A stretch of 64,000 nucleotides of DNA, taken from Pseudodesulfovibrio sp. (lineage in GTDB: Bacteria > Desulfobacterota > Desulfovibrionia > Desulfovibrionales > Desulfovibrionaceae). Position 1 is the stretch's first letter. The number at the start of each line of letters is the position of its first letter. The stretch lies in contig JADGEX010000001.1 in assembly GCA_016744135.1 (NCBI GenBank), forward strand, positions 248,001-312,000, read 5' to 3'. Below the pieces are notes generated by a model. That model ran no database searches, had not been told where the DNA came from, and worked only from the letters and a program-made list of their open reading frames with translations. Shown piece after piece: positions 1-9,943 of this stretch. The position numbers and the translations under genes were made by a program.

Positions 1-1442
<1,442 letters not shown>

Positions 1443-2702
1443 TTACTCCGTTGATTTCTGTAAAGGTCTGTTTCTTTTTATTATATGTAAACGCTCGCTG
1501 TAGACCGTTTTTTGGGTCGCAAGTGCTATTTCCAATTCCTCATTGGTCGGAACAATCAAGATGTCTATGGCACTTCCTTGGGCATGAATCTTTCGAGTGC
1601 CGTTCTTTCTTTTGTCGTTTTTCGTGTTGTCCAGTGAGATTCCCAGATGATCGAGGCCGTCACAGACCGCTGCTCGTGTATAGGCGTCATTTTCTCCGAT
1701 TCCAGCGGTGAAGACGATGGCATCAACAGAACCAAGGATGGCAAGATAGGAGCCGATTGTTTTTTTGACCCGATAGGTGAACATTTCAAATGCGAGTTCT
1801 GCATCCGTATTACCAGATTCACGTGCCGTGTGGATGTCGCGCATGTCGCTTTGACCGCAAATGCCGACTAAACCGCTTTGAGTGTTAAGCATGGTATTGA
1901 TTTCGTTCACGCCAAGCCCTCTGTTTTTGGCGAGAAAGGCGTAAATGGCAGGGTCAATATCGCCGCAACGTGTCCCCATCATTAAACCGGCAAGAGGTGT
2001 CAGCCCCATGGTTGTATCTACGCATTTACCATTCTTGACCGCCGCCATGGAGCATCCGTTACCAAGGTGGATCGTAATCAGGCTGGTGTTATCAACGGTT
2101 TTGTCGAGGTGGTCAGCTGCCGCTTTGGTGACATATTTATGTGATGTCCCATGAAATCCGTATCTGCGAATCTTGAGAGACGTGTATAGCTCCATGGGGA
2201 GTGGATACATAAACGCTTTGGGAGGCATGGTCTGATGAAATTCCGTATCAAACACAGCCACCGCAGGTGTGTCTGGGAATAGTTCCATCGCAGTTTCGAT
2301 GCCGGTCAGGTGGGCCGGATTGTGAAGTGGCGCCAGCGGAACTAAATTTCGAATTGATTTGATAACGTCTTTTGTTATCAACACCGGCTGGGAAAATTCG
2401 TCAGCGCCTTGAACAATTCGATGACCCAAGGCGTCAATCTCATTGAGAGAATCGATAACACCCCATTCATTTCCGGTGAGCTTTTTGACCATGATGCGCA
2501 TGGCTGCTTTGTGGCTGAGGATTGGAATATCTTCAGTGTCTTTCGCATCAGGCCATTTTTGCGGATTGGAGATTTGGGTTACGGTACCCATTCTTTCGCC
2601 GATACGTTCGATGACACCGGTAGCGAGGACGCATTCCGTATTCATGTCCAGCAGTTGATATTTTAATGAAGAACTGCCGCAGTTGATGACGAGAATTTTC
2701 AT
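1443..2702 (-). CDS. ackA: acetate kinase
   Basis: Converts acetyl phosphate and ADP to acetate and ATP, the substrate-level step that follows phosphotransacetylase. The protein has 419 residues, slightly above the usual 400, the excess being a polar C-terminal tail. Family landmarks are the start MKILVINCGSSSLKY (ASKHA phosphate loop), the central HGTSH motif, the GNGCS phosphate loop and a TAGIGEN segment near the C-terminus. Its start codon directly follows the pta stop codon (TAA then ATG), and its own stop lies 3 bases before the PFOR start. Translational coupling in a pta-ackA-por operon is therefore likely. Confidence 0.97.
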   Translation of the reverse strand: MKILVINCGSSSLKYQLLDMNTECVLATGVIERIGERMGTVTQISNPQKWPDAKDTEDIPILSHKAAMRIMVKKLTGNEWGVIDSLNEIDALGHRIVQGADEFSQPVLITKDVIKSIRNLVPLAPLHNPAHLTGIETAMELFPDTPAVAVFDTEFHQTMPPKAFMYPLPMELYTSLKIRRYGFHGTSHKYVTKAAADHLDKTVDNTSLITIHLGNGCSMAAVKNGKCVDTTMGLTPLAGLMMGTRCGDIDPAIYAFLAKNRGLGVNEINTMLNTQSGLVGICGQSDMRDIHTARESGNTDAELAFEMFTYRVKKTIGSYLAILGSVDAIVFTAGIGENDAYTRAAVCDGLDHLGISLDNTKNDKRKNGTRKIHAQGSAIDILIVPTNEELEIALATQKTVYSERLHIIKRNRPLQKSTE

Positions 2703-4823
2703 TTATACATCCCTCTCTGCCTGAGCCTGAATAGCTGTGATAGCCACTGTATTAACGATGTCACGGATGTGGCATCCTCGACTCAGGTCATTGACCGGTT
2801 TGTTGAGTCCTTGCAGAACAGGACCGATTGCCATGGAATCCGGGACGGATCGTTGTACGGCTTTGTAAGTGTTGTTGCCTGTATTTAGGTCAGGGAAAAT
2901 GAAGACTGTTGCCCGTCCGGCAACGTTGCTTTCAGGCATTTTTGTGCGGGCGACATCCATATCGACTGCGGCATCATATTGAAGAGGGCCTTCAATTGGG
3001 AGGTCCAGTCCTCTTTCTGCAGCCAGTTCACGGGCAATCCGGGTCGCTTCGATAACTTTTTGAACGTCTTCGCCTGAACCTGATTTTCCGGTGGAGTAAG
3101 ATAACATGGCAACATAGGGATCAACTCCGAATAGACGAGCTGTTTCTGCGGAACTTAATGCTATTTCAGCTAATTGTTGCGCATTGGGGTTGGGATTAAC
3201 CGCGCAGTCACCAAAGACCTGTACTCGGTCTCCCACACACATCAGGAATATGCTTGAAACAATGGAAGCGTCCGGTTTGGTTTTGATAAATTCGAAAGCG
3301 GGGCGGATGGTTTGGGCGGTGGTGGTCACCGAGCCTGACACCATGCCGTCAGCGTCGCCGGCCTTGACCATCATGGTCCCGAAATAGGTGGGATCACTCA
3401 TGCGGTCTCGAGCATCCTCCATACGGATGCCTTTATGCTTTCTGATTTCGAAATAACGGTTGGCGTAGTCTTCGAAATAGTCGGATTTGGCAGGATCAAT
3501 GCATTGGGCACCATTGAGGTTGACTCCGAGCGTGGAGGCCTGTTGTTGGATAATGTTAGGGTCGCCGAGCAGGGTAATATCTACAACATTGCGGCGTTGT
3601 AATATCTCTGTTGCTTGAAGAACGCGGTCACTTGTTCCTTCAGGCAGGACAATGTGTTGGCGGGTTGTCTTCGCCTTTTCGATGAGGTTGTACTCGAACA
3701 TGAAAGGCGTGACCTTGTGTGATTGGGTCGTGCCCAGTCTTTTTCGCAATTCTTCGGTGTCAACGCATGACTCGAATAGGCCGATTGCTGAGGCAATCTT
3801 GGCTGGATGCTCCGGGTCGATGGTGCCATGAAGTCCTTGTACTATTTGTGTTGTTTTGTATGTGTGGTCTTTGACGCTCAGTATAGGCAGGGGAACACCG
3901 GTCCAGCCTTCAATCAATCTGTGGATTGTCTCTGACGGTTGTAGATCGCCCGTCAGTACAATGCCGGCAATATCGCCATAGGATGACGATTGGCGTGAAG
4001 TGATGCTCGCAAGGATAATGTCAGACCTATCGCCTGGAGTGATGATCAGACTGCCGTCCTCAACATATTTGAGGAAATTGCTGATATGCATGGCCGCAGT
4101 GACAAAGTTGTCCACCTGGGTTTCCAACCTGCCATGTCCGTAGAGGACTTTGGCGTCGAGCCATTTGATGACATCATGTATGGTGGGATTTCCAAGCCGT
4201 TTGTCGTCCGGGATAATATACGCTAGCAAAGGATGTGTGGCATGCGTTTTGGAGGTGATTTCATCAAGGATACTCTTGGGAATATCTGGGTCAGCACGGT
4301 TGATGACCAGTCCCAAGACTTCCAATCCTTTGGCTTCGAAACTTTCAATAGTCCGTTGAGCCGCGCCGGTAATTTCTTGTGCTGTGGTGTTTAATCCATT
4401 GACAACCAGTAGAACCGGGCAACCGAGGTTGGACACGATTGATCCGTTGACCTCGTATTCAAAAGTTTCATTGCCCCCGATGTAATCAGTGCCTTCACAC
4501 AGAACAAAGTCATACTCTTTTTCCAATTCCTTAAATTTGTTCAGCGTATTTTCCAATAACAGGGAGCGTTGGCCTTCATTGAGCAGACGACGAGCTTCAC
4601 TTAGTGTGTAGGCGTAAGTCTGATCATATTCCATATCCAGTTTGAAGTGCCTGAGAATCAGATCAATATCGTGGTCCCGGCCATTTTTGACAGGGTCGTT
4701 GATGATAGGGCGGAATATGGCCACGCGTTGCACATTGGCACGTAGTAGTTGCATTATGCCGAGAAGAATGGCGGATTTTCCGCTTCGCGCTTCGGTTGCT
4801 GCAATATAGAGACTCTTTGACAT
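2703..4823 (-). CDS. pta: phosphate acetyltransferase, long three-domain form
   Basis: Makes acetyl phosphate from acetyl-CoA and phosphate. At 706 residues it is the long form. It has an N-terminal dethiobiotin-synthetase-like P-loop domain (SGKS near residue 15), a central DRTGG domain (about 215-330) and the C-terminal PTA_PTB catalytic domain from about 375, which opens with a HIVLPEGTSDRVL segment. The long form is usually subject to allosteric control through the N-terminal domains. It is followed without a gap by ackA. A 136-base spacer with a hairpin and a tiny candidate ORF separates it from rnfB, so it may be read from the rnf transcript, from its own promoter, or both. Confidence 0.96.
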   Translation of the reverse strand: MSKSLYIAATEARSGKSAILLGIMQLLRANVQRVAIFRPIINDPVKNGRDHDIDLILRHFKLDMEYDQTYAYTLSEARRLLNEGQRSLLLENTLNKFKELEKEYDFVLCEGTDYIGGNETFEYEVNGSIVSNLGCPVLLVVNGLNTTAQEITGAAQRTIESFEAKGLEVLGLVINRADPDIPKSILDEITSKTHATHPLLAYIIPDDKRLGNPTIHDVIKWLDAKVLYGHGRLETQVDNFVTAAMHISNFLKYVEDGSLIITPGDRSDIILASITSRQSSSYGDIAGIVLTGDLQPSETIHRLIEGWTGVPLPILSVKDHTYKTTQIVQGLHGTIDPEHPAKIASAIGLFESCVDTEELRKRLGTTQSHKVTPFMFEYNLIEKAKTTRQHIVLPEGTSDRVLQATEILQRRNVVDITLLGDPNIIQQQASTLGVNLNGAQCIDPAKSDYFEDYANRYFEIRKHKGIRMEDARDRMSDPTYFGTMMVKAGDADGMVSGSVTTTAQTIRPAFEFIKTKPDASIVSSIFLMCVGDRVQVFGDCAVNPNPNAQQLAEIALSSAETARLFGVDPYVAMLSYSTGKSGSGEDVQKVIEATRIARELAAERGLDLPIEGPLQYDAAVDMDVARTKMPESNVAGRATVFIFPDLNTGNNTYKAVQRSVPDSMAIGPVLQGLNKPVNDLSRGCHIRDIVNTVAITAIQAQAERDV

Positions 4824-4858
4824 AACTTTTCTCCATGAAAGGCCGGGTGGGAGGAGGA

Positions 4859-4884
4859 GGGTATCTGCGTTTATGCAGACACCC
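4859..4884 (-). other. hairpin between rnfB and pta
   Basis: Arms 4859-4868 (GGGTATCTGC) and 4875-4884 (GCAGACACCC) pair over 10 positions, with one G-U pair when read on the minus strand, around a six-base loop. No T-run follows on either strand, so it is not a standard terminator. It lies between the rnf genes and pta, where it could be an mRNA-processing or stability element separating Rnf from Pta-AckA levels. Confidence 0.45.
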
Positions 4885-4930
4885 TTCCTGAATCATGCAC
4901 CGAGTAGGTCTTGGGGTGATAGGGCGTCAT
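4871..4930 (-). CDS. candidate 19-residue small ORF upstream of pta
   Basis: An ATG at 4930 has a strong, well-placed ribosome binding site (CTGGAGGACATC before the ATG) and opens a 19-codon frame (MTPYHPKTYSVHDSGRVSA). It ends in a TAA inside the loop of the hairpin at 4859-4884. I recognise no family. It could be a leader peptide whose translation controls the hairpin and pta expression, a real small protein, or chance. The ribosome binding site is better than that of several real genes here, but 19 codons is too short for composition to decide. Confidence 0.3.
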   Translation of the reverse strand: MTPYHPKTYSVHDSGRVSA

Positions 4931-4959
4931 GATGTCCTCCAGAGCCAGGGTATGGTGTT

Positions 4960-7068
4960 CTACCTTTTGAATGCGTCGCCAATGAGGGATCGATCATCAA
5001 AGGTATTGTTTTTGTCGTAGCAAATCAGTCCGCACTGTAGGCATCGGTTGGATTCGGCAAGAGCTTCTTCTTGACTGAGTGCACCTTCAACTTCATTGAA
5101 TGAGCAGTTCCTGTCATCGCCGTGGCAGAGATGTGGCATTATGGCCCGATTTTGGCGTTCAACTTGGTCGATTTCCTTGAATAAGGTGTACGGAATCATT
5201 TCAGTCTGCATGGTTTCCGGTATGGGGATGTCGCCTTGCTGCATGAAGTAATGCATGGAGCGGGCGGCCTTTCTCCCATCACCAATGGCCGAGATTACGA
5301 GATCTGGGCCTGTATAGACATCGCCAGCGGTGAAAACTCCCGGAATGATGGTTTCAAAGGTTTTTTCATCTGCCACGATGGTTTGCCAACGGGTGGTTTC
5401 GAATTGACAGGTTTTTTCATCGCCATCTTCATAAAGACAGCTGAGGTCAGGTTTTTGTCCGATGGCAGGAATGATCAGGTCTGCGGACATAAGAGCTTCT
5501 GAACCTTCTTTTTTGATTGGACGACGTCTGCCTGAGTCATCAGGTTCGCCCAGTTCCATTTCATAGTATTCAAGGTGTGTTGCCCTGTCGTTTTCGTCGC
5601 CGACGACACGGGCTGGAGCGGCCAGAAATTTGAAATCAACGCCTTCTTCTTCGGCGCCAATGATTTCTTCCATGTTGGCGGGCATTTCCGCTCTGGTGCG
5701 TCGATACATGAGTGTAACTTTCGCTCCCAGGCGGATGCAGGTTCTGGCTGCGTCAATGGCGGTGTTTCCGCCGCCGACAACAATGACGTGTTTGCCGACT
5801 TCTGGTTTTTGGCCCAGAGCATGAGCTGTGAGGAATTCAATACCGCCCATGACACCTCCAAGGTCTTCGCCTTCGGCGTACATGCCGCTGGCCTGCCATG
5901 CGCCGATACCAAGGAAGAATGTTTCGTATCCTTCTTCCTTGAGGGATTCGATGGTAAAATCCACGCCAAACTTGGTGTTGACCTTAGCTGTGACACCGAG
6001 ATTCAGAATTCCCTGAATTTCCCAATCCAGATCAGCCTTGGGCAGCCTGTATTCCGGGATACCGTATCTGATCTGTCCACCGAGTTTCGGCATGGCTTCA
6101 AATATAGTTGGGCTGTGTCCCAGTCTGCGGAGGAAGTAGGCACAGGACAAACCGGCAGGTCCGCCACCGATGATAGCGACTTTTCTCCCGGTGTCCTGGG
6201 CACATGGTATGGTCAGGTGTTTGCCGGAACGGAGTTCCCGATCAGCAACAAATCGTTTGAGCATGTTGATGCCGACTGGATCGTCTACAAACTGTCTGCG
6301 ACATTCGGTTTCACAGGGACGAGGACATACACGACCACAAGCGACAAGAAGAGGATTTCTTTCCTTGATGGTCATGACGGCGCCATCGAAGTCGCCTTCT
6401 TTTATTTGCTGAATATATTTGGGGATATTAATTTGTCCGGGACATTTTTGTCGACACGGGGCCAGACAATCCGTTGTCTGGTTCAGGTGTAACAGGCGGG
6501 CTGACATACCGGAAACCGTGATGACGCCGCGCGGACAGGCATCAACACAATTGCCACAGGCCTTACATTCTTCCGGGTCAATGACAGGGAGTCCGTCAGG
6601 GCTCATATGAATGGCATTAAAGGGACAAGCACGAACACAGGACCCGAGGCCAAGACAGCCTTCGGGGCATGTTTTTGACCCGCCGTAAAGTTGGTGGGCG
6701 GCCCGGCAATCAAGAGCGCCTTCATAGTGAAAGCTGTTTTCTGCGCGAATGCCACCTGTGCAGTCCCGGATAGCGAGCTCTGGTTCACGTTCGATGACTT
6801 CCTGTCCCATGATACCTGCGACGACTTTGCTTGTATCAGCATCGGCTACGATACAAACGGACGCCGGAGCTTTGCCTGCAACAATGGCCGCTGCTGCGCC
6901 TGAGCATCCCGGGAATCCGCAACCGCCACAATTGGCGCCGGGCAGATTATCTTCAATGAGGCTTATACGTGGGTCTTCTTTGACATAGAGCAGCTTGGAG
7001 GCAATACCCAGAATACCTGCCGCCCCAAGTCCGATGCCGAAAAGAGTCAATCCTGATGTCACTATCAT
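4960..7068 (-). CDS. rnfB: RnfB fused to a GltD/NfnB-type NAD(P)H oxidoreductase module
   Basis: RnfB is the ferredoxin-interacting iron-sulfur subunit of the membrane Rnf complex. Residues 1-190 are a normal RnfB: membrane helix at 3-27, a cluster site with C47, C50, C55 and C72, and two 4Fe-4S motifs (C134, C138, C144, C148; C168, C171, C174, C178). From about residue 198 the chain continues into a full GltD-like domain. This has N-terminal iron-sulfur cysteines (C201, C205, C209, C244, C248, C252, C256), an FAD-binding GGGPAG at 301-306, and a second dinucleotide-binding VVGGGNTAID near 430 followed by YRRTRAEMP at 455-463, the pattern of NADPH-binding GltD and NfnB proteins. A CLQCGLIC motif lies near the C-terminus. 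At 702 residues it is two to three times the usual RnfB length. The frame is open throughout, so this is a true fusion. It is last in the rnf order and precedes pta. Confidence 0.93.
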   Translation of the reverse strand: MIVTSGLTLFGIGLGAAGILGIASKLLYVKEDPRISLIEDNLPGANCGGCGFPGCSGAAAAIVAGKAPASVCIVADADTSKVVAGIMGQEVIEREPELAIRDCTGGIRAENSFHYEGALDCRAAHQLYGGSKTCPEGCLGLGSCVRACPFNAIHMSPDGLPVIDPEECKACGNCVDACPRGVITVSGMSARLLHLNQTTDCLAPCRQKCPGQINIPKYIQQIKEGDFDGAVMTIKERNPLLVACGRVCPRPCETECRRQFVDDPVGINMLKRFVADRELRSGKHLTIPCAQDTGRKVAIIGGGPAGLSCAYFLRRLGHSPTIFEAMPKLGGQIRYGIPEYRLPKADLDWEIQGILNLGVTAKVNTKFGVDFTIESLKEEGYETFFLGIGAWQASGMYAEGEDLGGVMGGIEFLTAHALGQKPEVGKHVIVVGGGNTAIDAARTCIRLGAKVTLMYRRTRAEMPANMEEIIGAEEEGVDFKFLAAPARVVGDENDRATHLEYYEMELGEPDDSGRRRPIKKEGSEALMSADLIIPAIGQKPDLSCLYEDGDEKTCQFETTRWQTIVADEKTFETIIPGVFTAGDVYTGPDLVISAIGDGRKAARSMHYFMQQGDIPIPETMQTEMIPYTLFKEIDQVERQNRAIMPHLCHGDDRNCSFNEVEGALSQEEALAESNRCLQCGLICYDKNNTFDDRSLIGDAFKR

Positions 7069-7104
7069 GTCAGTATTTCCTGTCTTTATTATTTGCGGCT
7101 TTTT

Positions 7105-7680
7105 TTAGATCATGCCTTTGAATGCGAAGAATGCGAGCGACATCAGACCGGCCATCACCAGTCCGATAGGTGTGCCGCGCATGGCGATTGGGAGCCTGCG
7201 TACTGCCAGTCGTTCACGAATTCCGGCCAGAAGAACAAGTGCGACCAGAAAACCCATGCCTGAAGCAAAAGCGAACATGACAGACTTTATCAGGCCGAAT
7301 TCCTCGCGTTGACATATGAGGGCAATACCCATGACTGCGCAGTTGGTTGTGATGAGGGGAAGAAAAATTCCCAGAGATTTATACAGTGGCGGGACCATTT
7401 TCTTGAGGAACATCTCAACAAACTGAACAAGTGATGCAATGACCAGAATAAAGGCTAATGTTTGAAGGTAGCCCAGTCCGAAGGGGATGAGAACGTGCCG
7501 TTGTACCAGCCATGTAATGGCTGTCGCCATGACAGCGACGAAGACCACAGCTCCACCCATACCTATGGCAACGCCGGATTCCTTGGAAGTTCCAATGAAA
7601 GGGCAGTTACCGAGATATTGTGCCAGTACGATGTTGTTGACGAACATCGCTCCTATGAAAAGAAGGAAGAATTCCTGCAT
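7105..7680 (-). CDS. rnfA: Rnf complex integral membrane subunit RnfA
   Basis: One of the two related membrane-embedded subunits of the Rnf ferredoxin:acceptor oxidoreductase, homologous to NqrE. It has 191 residues, the family length, with six predicted membrane helices. It starts MQEFFLLFIGAMFVNNIVLA and has the conserved LGNCPF stretch, whose Cys is expected to help bind the intramembrane Fe-S centre shared with RnfE. It lies between rnfE (14-base gap) and rnfB (36-base gap), in the classical C-D-G-E-A-B order. Confidence 0.96.
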   Translation of the reverse strand: MQEFFLLFIGAMFVNNIVLAQYLGNCPFIGTSKESGVAIGMGGAVVFVAVMATAITWLVQRHVLIPFGLGYLQTLAFILVIASLVQFVEMFLKKMVPPLYKSLGIFLPLITTNCAVMGIALICQREEFGLIKSVMFAFASGMGFLVALVLLAGIRERLAVRRLPIAMRGTPIGLVMAGLMSLAFFAFKGMI

Positions 7681-7694
7681 GATAGTATCCCTCG

Positions 7695-8375
7695 TTATGA
7701 ACAGTTAGAAGCGCTGCCGCATCCGCCGCAGGAACCACAGTCGTGAGTGGGGGCTTCGACCGCTTTCAAGCCTTTGCGCCGCCGTTGAACATTTTCCACA
7801 AAGGTCATCAGGGCGAGCAGAACGCCAAGGCTGACAAAAGCTCCTGGTGCTTCGACCATGAAGCCAAAAGGTTCAAAACCTTGCCATGTGACATCCGTTC
7901 CGAAGAGTTGCCCCTTGCCGAGGACTTCACGCAATGCGCCGAGAAATGTCAGGGATATGCCGAAACCCATTCCCATGCCGAGTCCGTCAGCCGCAGACAG
8001 TAGGGGCGGGTTCTTGGAGGCAAAAGCTTCAGCTCGGCCAAGGATGATACAGTTGACCACGATGAGTGGGACAAAGATGCCAAGCTGTTGATAGAGCGGG
8101 TATGCAAAGGCCTGCATGAGCAGTTCAACGGCAACGACCAGTGAAGCCGAGATAGCGATAAAACAGGCAATTCTGACTTTGGCTGGAATGAGTTTTCTGA
8201 CCAGTGAGACCAGAAGGTTGGAAAGGGTGAGGACAAAGACTACAGCCATGCCCATGCCCAGCCCATTATCTGCTGTGTTCGTGACTGCCAGCACAGGACA
8301 GAGCCCCAGTACCAGTTTGAACGGGGGGAGGTCCTTCCAGAGACCCTTGGAGAATTCTTTCCATAATTTATTCAT
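7695..8375 (-). CDS. rnfE: Rnf complex integral membrane subunit RnfE
   Basis: NqrD-type partner of RnfA. I chose the ATG at 8375 because GGAG sits 6 bases before it; the upstream in-frame ATG at 8387 has no ribosome binding site and overlaps that GGAG. This gives 226 residues with about six membrane helices. The LGLCPVLAV segment carries the conserved Cys matching the RnfA LGNCPF stretch. The C-terminus ends in a cysteine-rich CGSCGGCGSASNC tail, which is unusual for a membrane subunit and could bind metal or simply be lineage-specific. It follows rnfG closely. Confidence 0.94.
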   Translation of the reverse strand: MNKLWKEFSKGLWKDLPPFKLVLGLCPVLAVTNTADNGLGMGMAVVFVLTLSNLLVSLVRKLIPAKVRIACFIAISASLVVAVELLMQAFAYPLYQQLGIFVPLIVVNCIILGRAEAFASKNPPLLSAADGLGMGMGFGISLTFLGALREVLGKGQLFGTDVTWQGFEPFGFMVEAPGAFVSLGVLLALMTFVENVQRRRKGLKAVEAPTHDCGSCGGCGSASNCS

Positions 8376-8411
8376 TATATGCTCCATTTAGTGGCGTCTT
8401 CACACTGTGTG

Positions 8412-8987
8412 CTAGGACCAATCCTTGGCGAATTCGGATTTCAGTGAATTGAATATGACAATGGCATTTTGAACAGCGGAAACAGTTCCGGTGGAGGATA
8501 TGGTTGCTCCGGCAACGGCATCAATGCTGCCGCCATTCTTTTTGAGGTTCATTGAATCAAGCGGATGCTCCTTGAATTGGGTGGTAAACCCGTGAGAAGC
8601 GACGCGAGAACCCAACCCCGGTGTTTCTTTCATAGTTGTGATGCCAATGCCGGACAACGTGTCGGATTTGATGTCAAATCCAACCATAACGCCGATATTA
8701 CCGCCGTAACCTCTACCGGATGTCTCGAAGGCGACTGCGGTTAGTTCTCCGTTGTGGATCGCTGGAAAGACCGTTATTGTTTTACCGTCCACTTCGAATC
8801 TTTTTCGGTCCTTGATAGGGTTGTTGTTATACTTGTGAAGGACCGATTCGATGGCGGGAGCCTGAACAAAGGTCAGCACCTGTTCTTCAATAATAGGGGC
8901 GGTGGCTTGTTTAAGCGCTGCCAGTGTCACTCCCGATAATCCACAGATCAGGGAGAGTACGATCATCATTTTGAGCATTTCTTTCAT
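8412..8987 (-). CDS. rnfG: Rnf complex FMN-carrying subunit RnfG
   Basis: Periplasm-facing subunit with covalently bound FMN. It has 191 residues, an N-terminal membrane anchor (about 5-25), then the FMN-binding domain. The ApbE target motif is DAVAGAT at 156-162, so Thr162 is the expected flavinylation site. The conserved KETPGLGS stretch is also present, at 120-127. The ribosome binding site is GAGGTAACCC before the ATG. The flavin transferase ApbE is not inside this operon but is encoded as the MFS-ApbE fusion at 23315-25495. Confidence 0.95.
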   Translation of the reverse strand: MKEMLKMMIVLSLICGLSGVTLAALKQATAPIIEEQVLTFVQAPAIESVLHKYNNNPIKDRKRFEVDGKTITVFPAIHNGELTAVAFETSGRGYGGNIGVMVGFDIKSDTLSGIGITTMKETPGLGSRVASHGFTTQFKEHPLDSMNLKKNGGSIDAVAGATISSTGTVSAVQNAIVIFNSLKSEFAKDWS

Positions 8988-8990
8988 GGG

Positions 8991-9941
8991 TTACCTCTTT
9001 CCGAAAGGTCTGGGGCGAATACGTTCCAAGACCGGCGTGAGCAGGTTGGCAAGCAGGATGGCAAAAGGCACTCCGTCAGGATAGATGCCATAGACTCGGA
9101 TGATGACAATCATGACCCCGGTAATTATTCCGAAGAGAAGCATGGGGATTTGTCTGTTAGGTGATGACGGGCCGTCGGTCGCCAGGAAAAAGGCGCCGAA
9201 TAGCGTGGAACCAGTCAACAGATGGAGAGTTGGCGTGGCATAAATCGTGGGGTCAGCCATGTTGAAGAGACCCGCAGTAATAAGGACTCCTCCGATGACA
9301 CCGACCGGAATGATGGTGGATATATGTTTACGAATGACGAGAAACAACGCGCCGGTTACAACGCCAGCGATTTGGGTTGCTCCCAGTCCACCGAGTTGTT
9401 TTCCGAGGAATAACGCACGGGAGTCGGTAATCATGACGGCATCAAGGCCGAAGTTTTTGAGTTGGGCCAAGGGATATGTGAGATCAACATTGAGCATAGT
9501 TGCGTCAATATCCATGAACCCGGGCCAGGATATCCGACATACCGCCCATCCGATGAGTGGTGCGCAGAATGGACTGCCACCGAGCCCGCCAAACATCATT
9601 TTACCCAGTATAATGGATGCGGCACTTCCTATGGTGACAAGCCACCAAGGGGCAGATGCCGGTAAAAGAAATGCGAAGCAAAGCCCGACGGTGAAAGCGT
9701 GGAAATCGCGCACTTGGGGTTTTTGATCCATGAACATGGTGCACACAGCTTCTGTGAGGATAGCTGTTGCCACAGAAAGCGCCATGACGCGGAAAGCTGT
9801 CATGCCGTATGAAGTCATGGCCATAGCAGCCGCTGGTATCATAGCCAGAAGAATATTAACCATCCTTCCCTGAACAGTGATGCCACGATGTCGATGGGGC
9901 GGGACCGAGACGGTCAATGCGAATGGATTGAGTTGTTTCAT
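8991..9941 (-). CDS. rnfD: Rnf complex membrane subunit RnfD
   Basis: NqrB-like integral membrane subunit, 316 residues with about ten predicted helices. A second likely flavinylation site is LGAT with Thr189 (GGLGATQ), matching the threonine that carries FMN in characterised RnfD proteins. The C-terminal YPDGVPFA and LLANLL segments are family features. It lies 3 bases after rnfG in coordinates and directly downstream of rnfC in transcription. The start is supported by GGAGAAATAGCC before the ATG. Confidence 0.95.
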   Translation of the reverse strand: MKQLNPFALTVSVPPHRHRGITVQGRMVNILLAMIPAAAMAMTSYGMTAFRVMALSVATAILTEAVCTMFMDQKPQVRDFHAFTVGLCFAFLLPASAPWWLVTIGSAASIILGKMMFGGLGGSPFCAPLIGWAVCRISWPGFMDIDATMLNVDLTYPLAQLKNFGLDAVMITDSRALFLGKQLGGLGATQIAGVVTGALFLVIRKHISTIIPVGVIGGVLITAGLFNMADPTIYATPTLHLLTGSTLFGAFFLATDGPSSPNRQIPMLLFGIITGVMIVIIRVYGIYPDGVPFAILLANLLTPVLERIRPRPFGKR

Positions 9942-9943
9942 GG

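Noticed and set aside
5575..6492. Long plus-strand frame (305 codons) opposite rnfB
   Set aside because: It is antisense to conserved FAD and Fe-S motifs of RnfB and is explained by codon bias of that gene; no family features.
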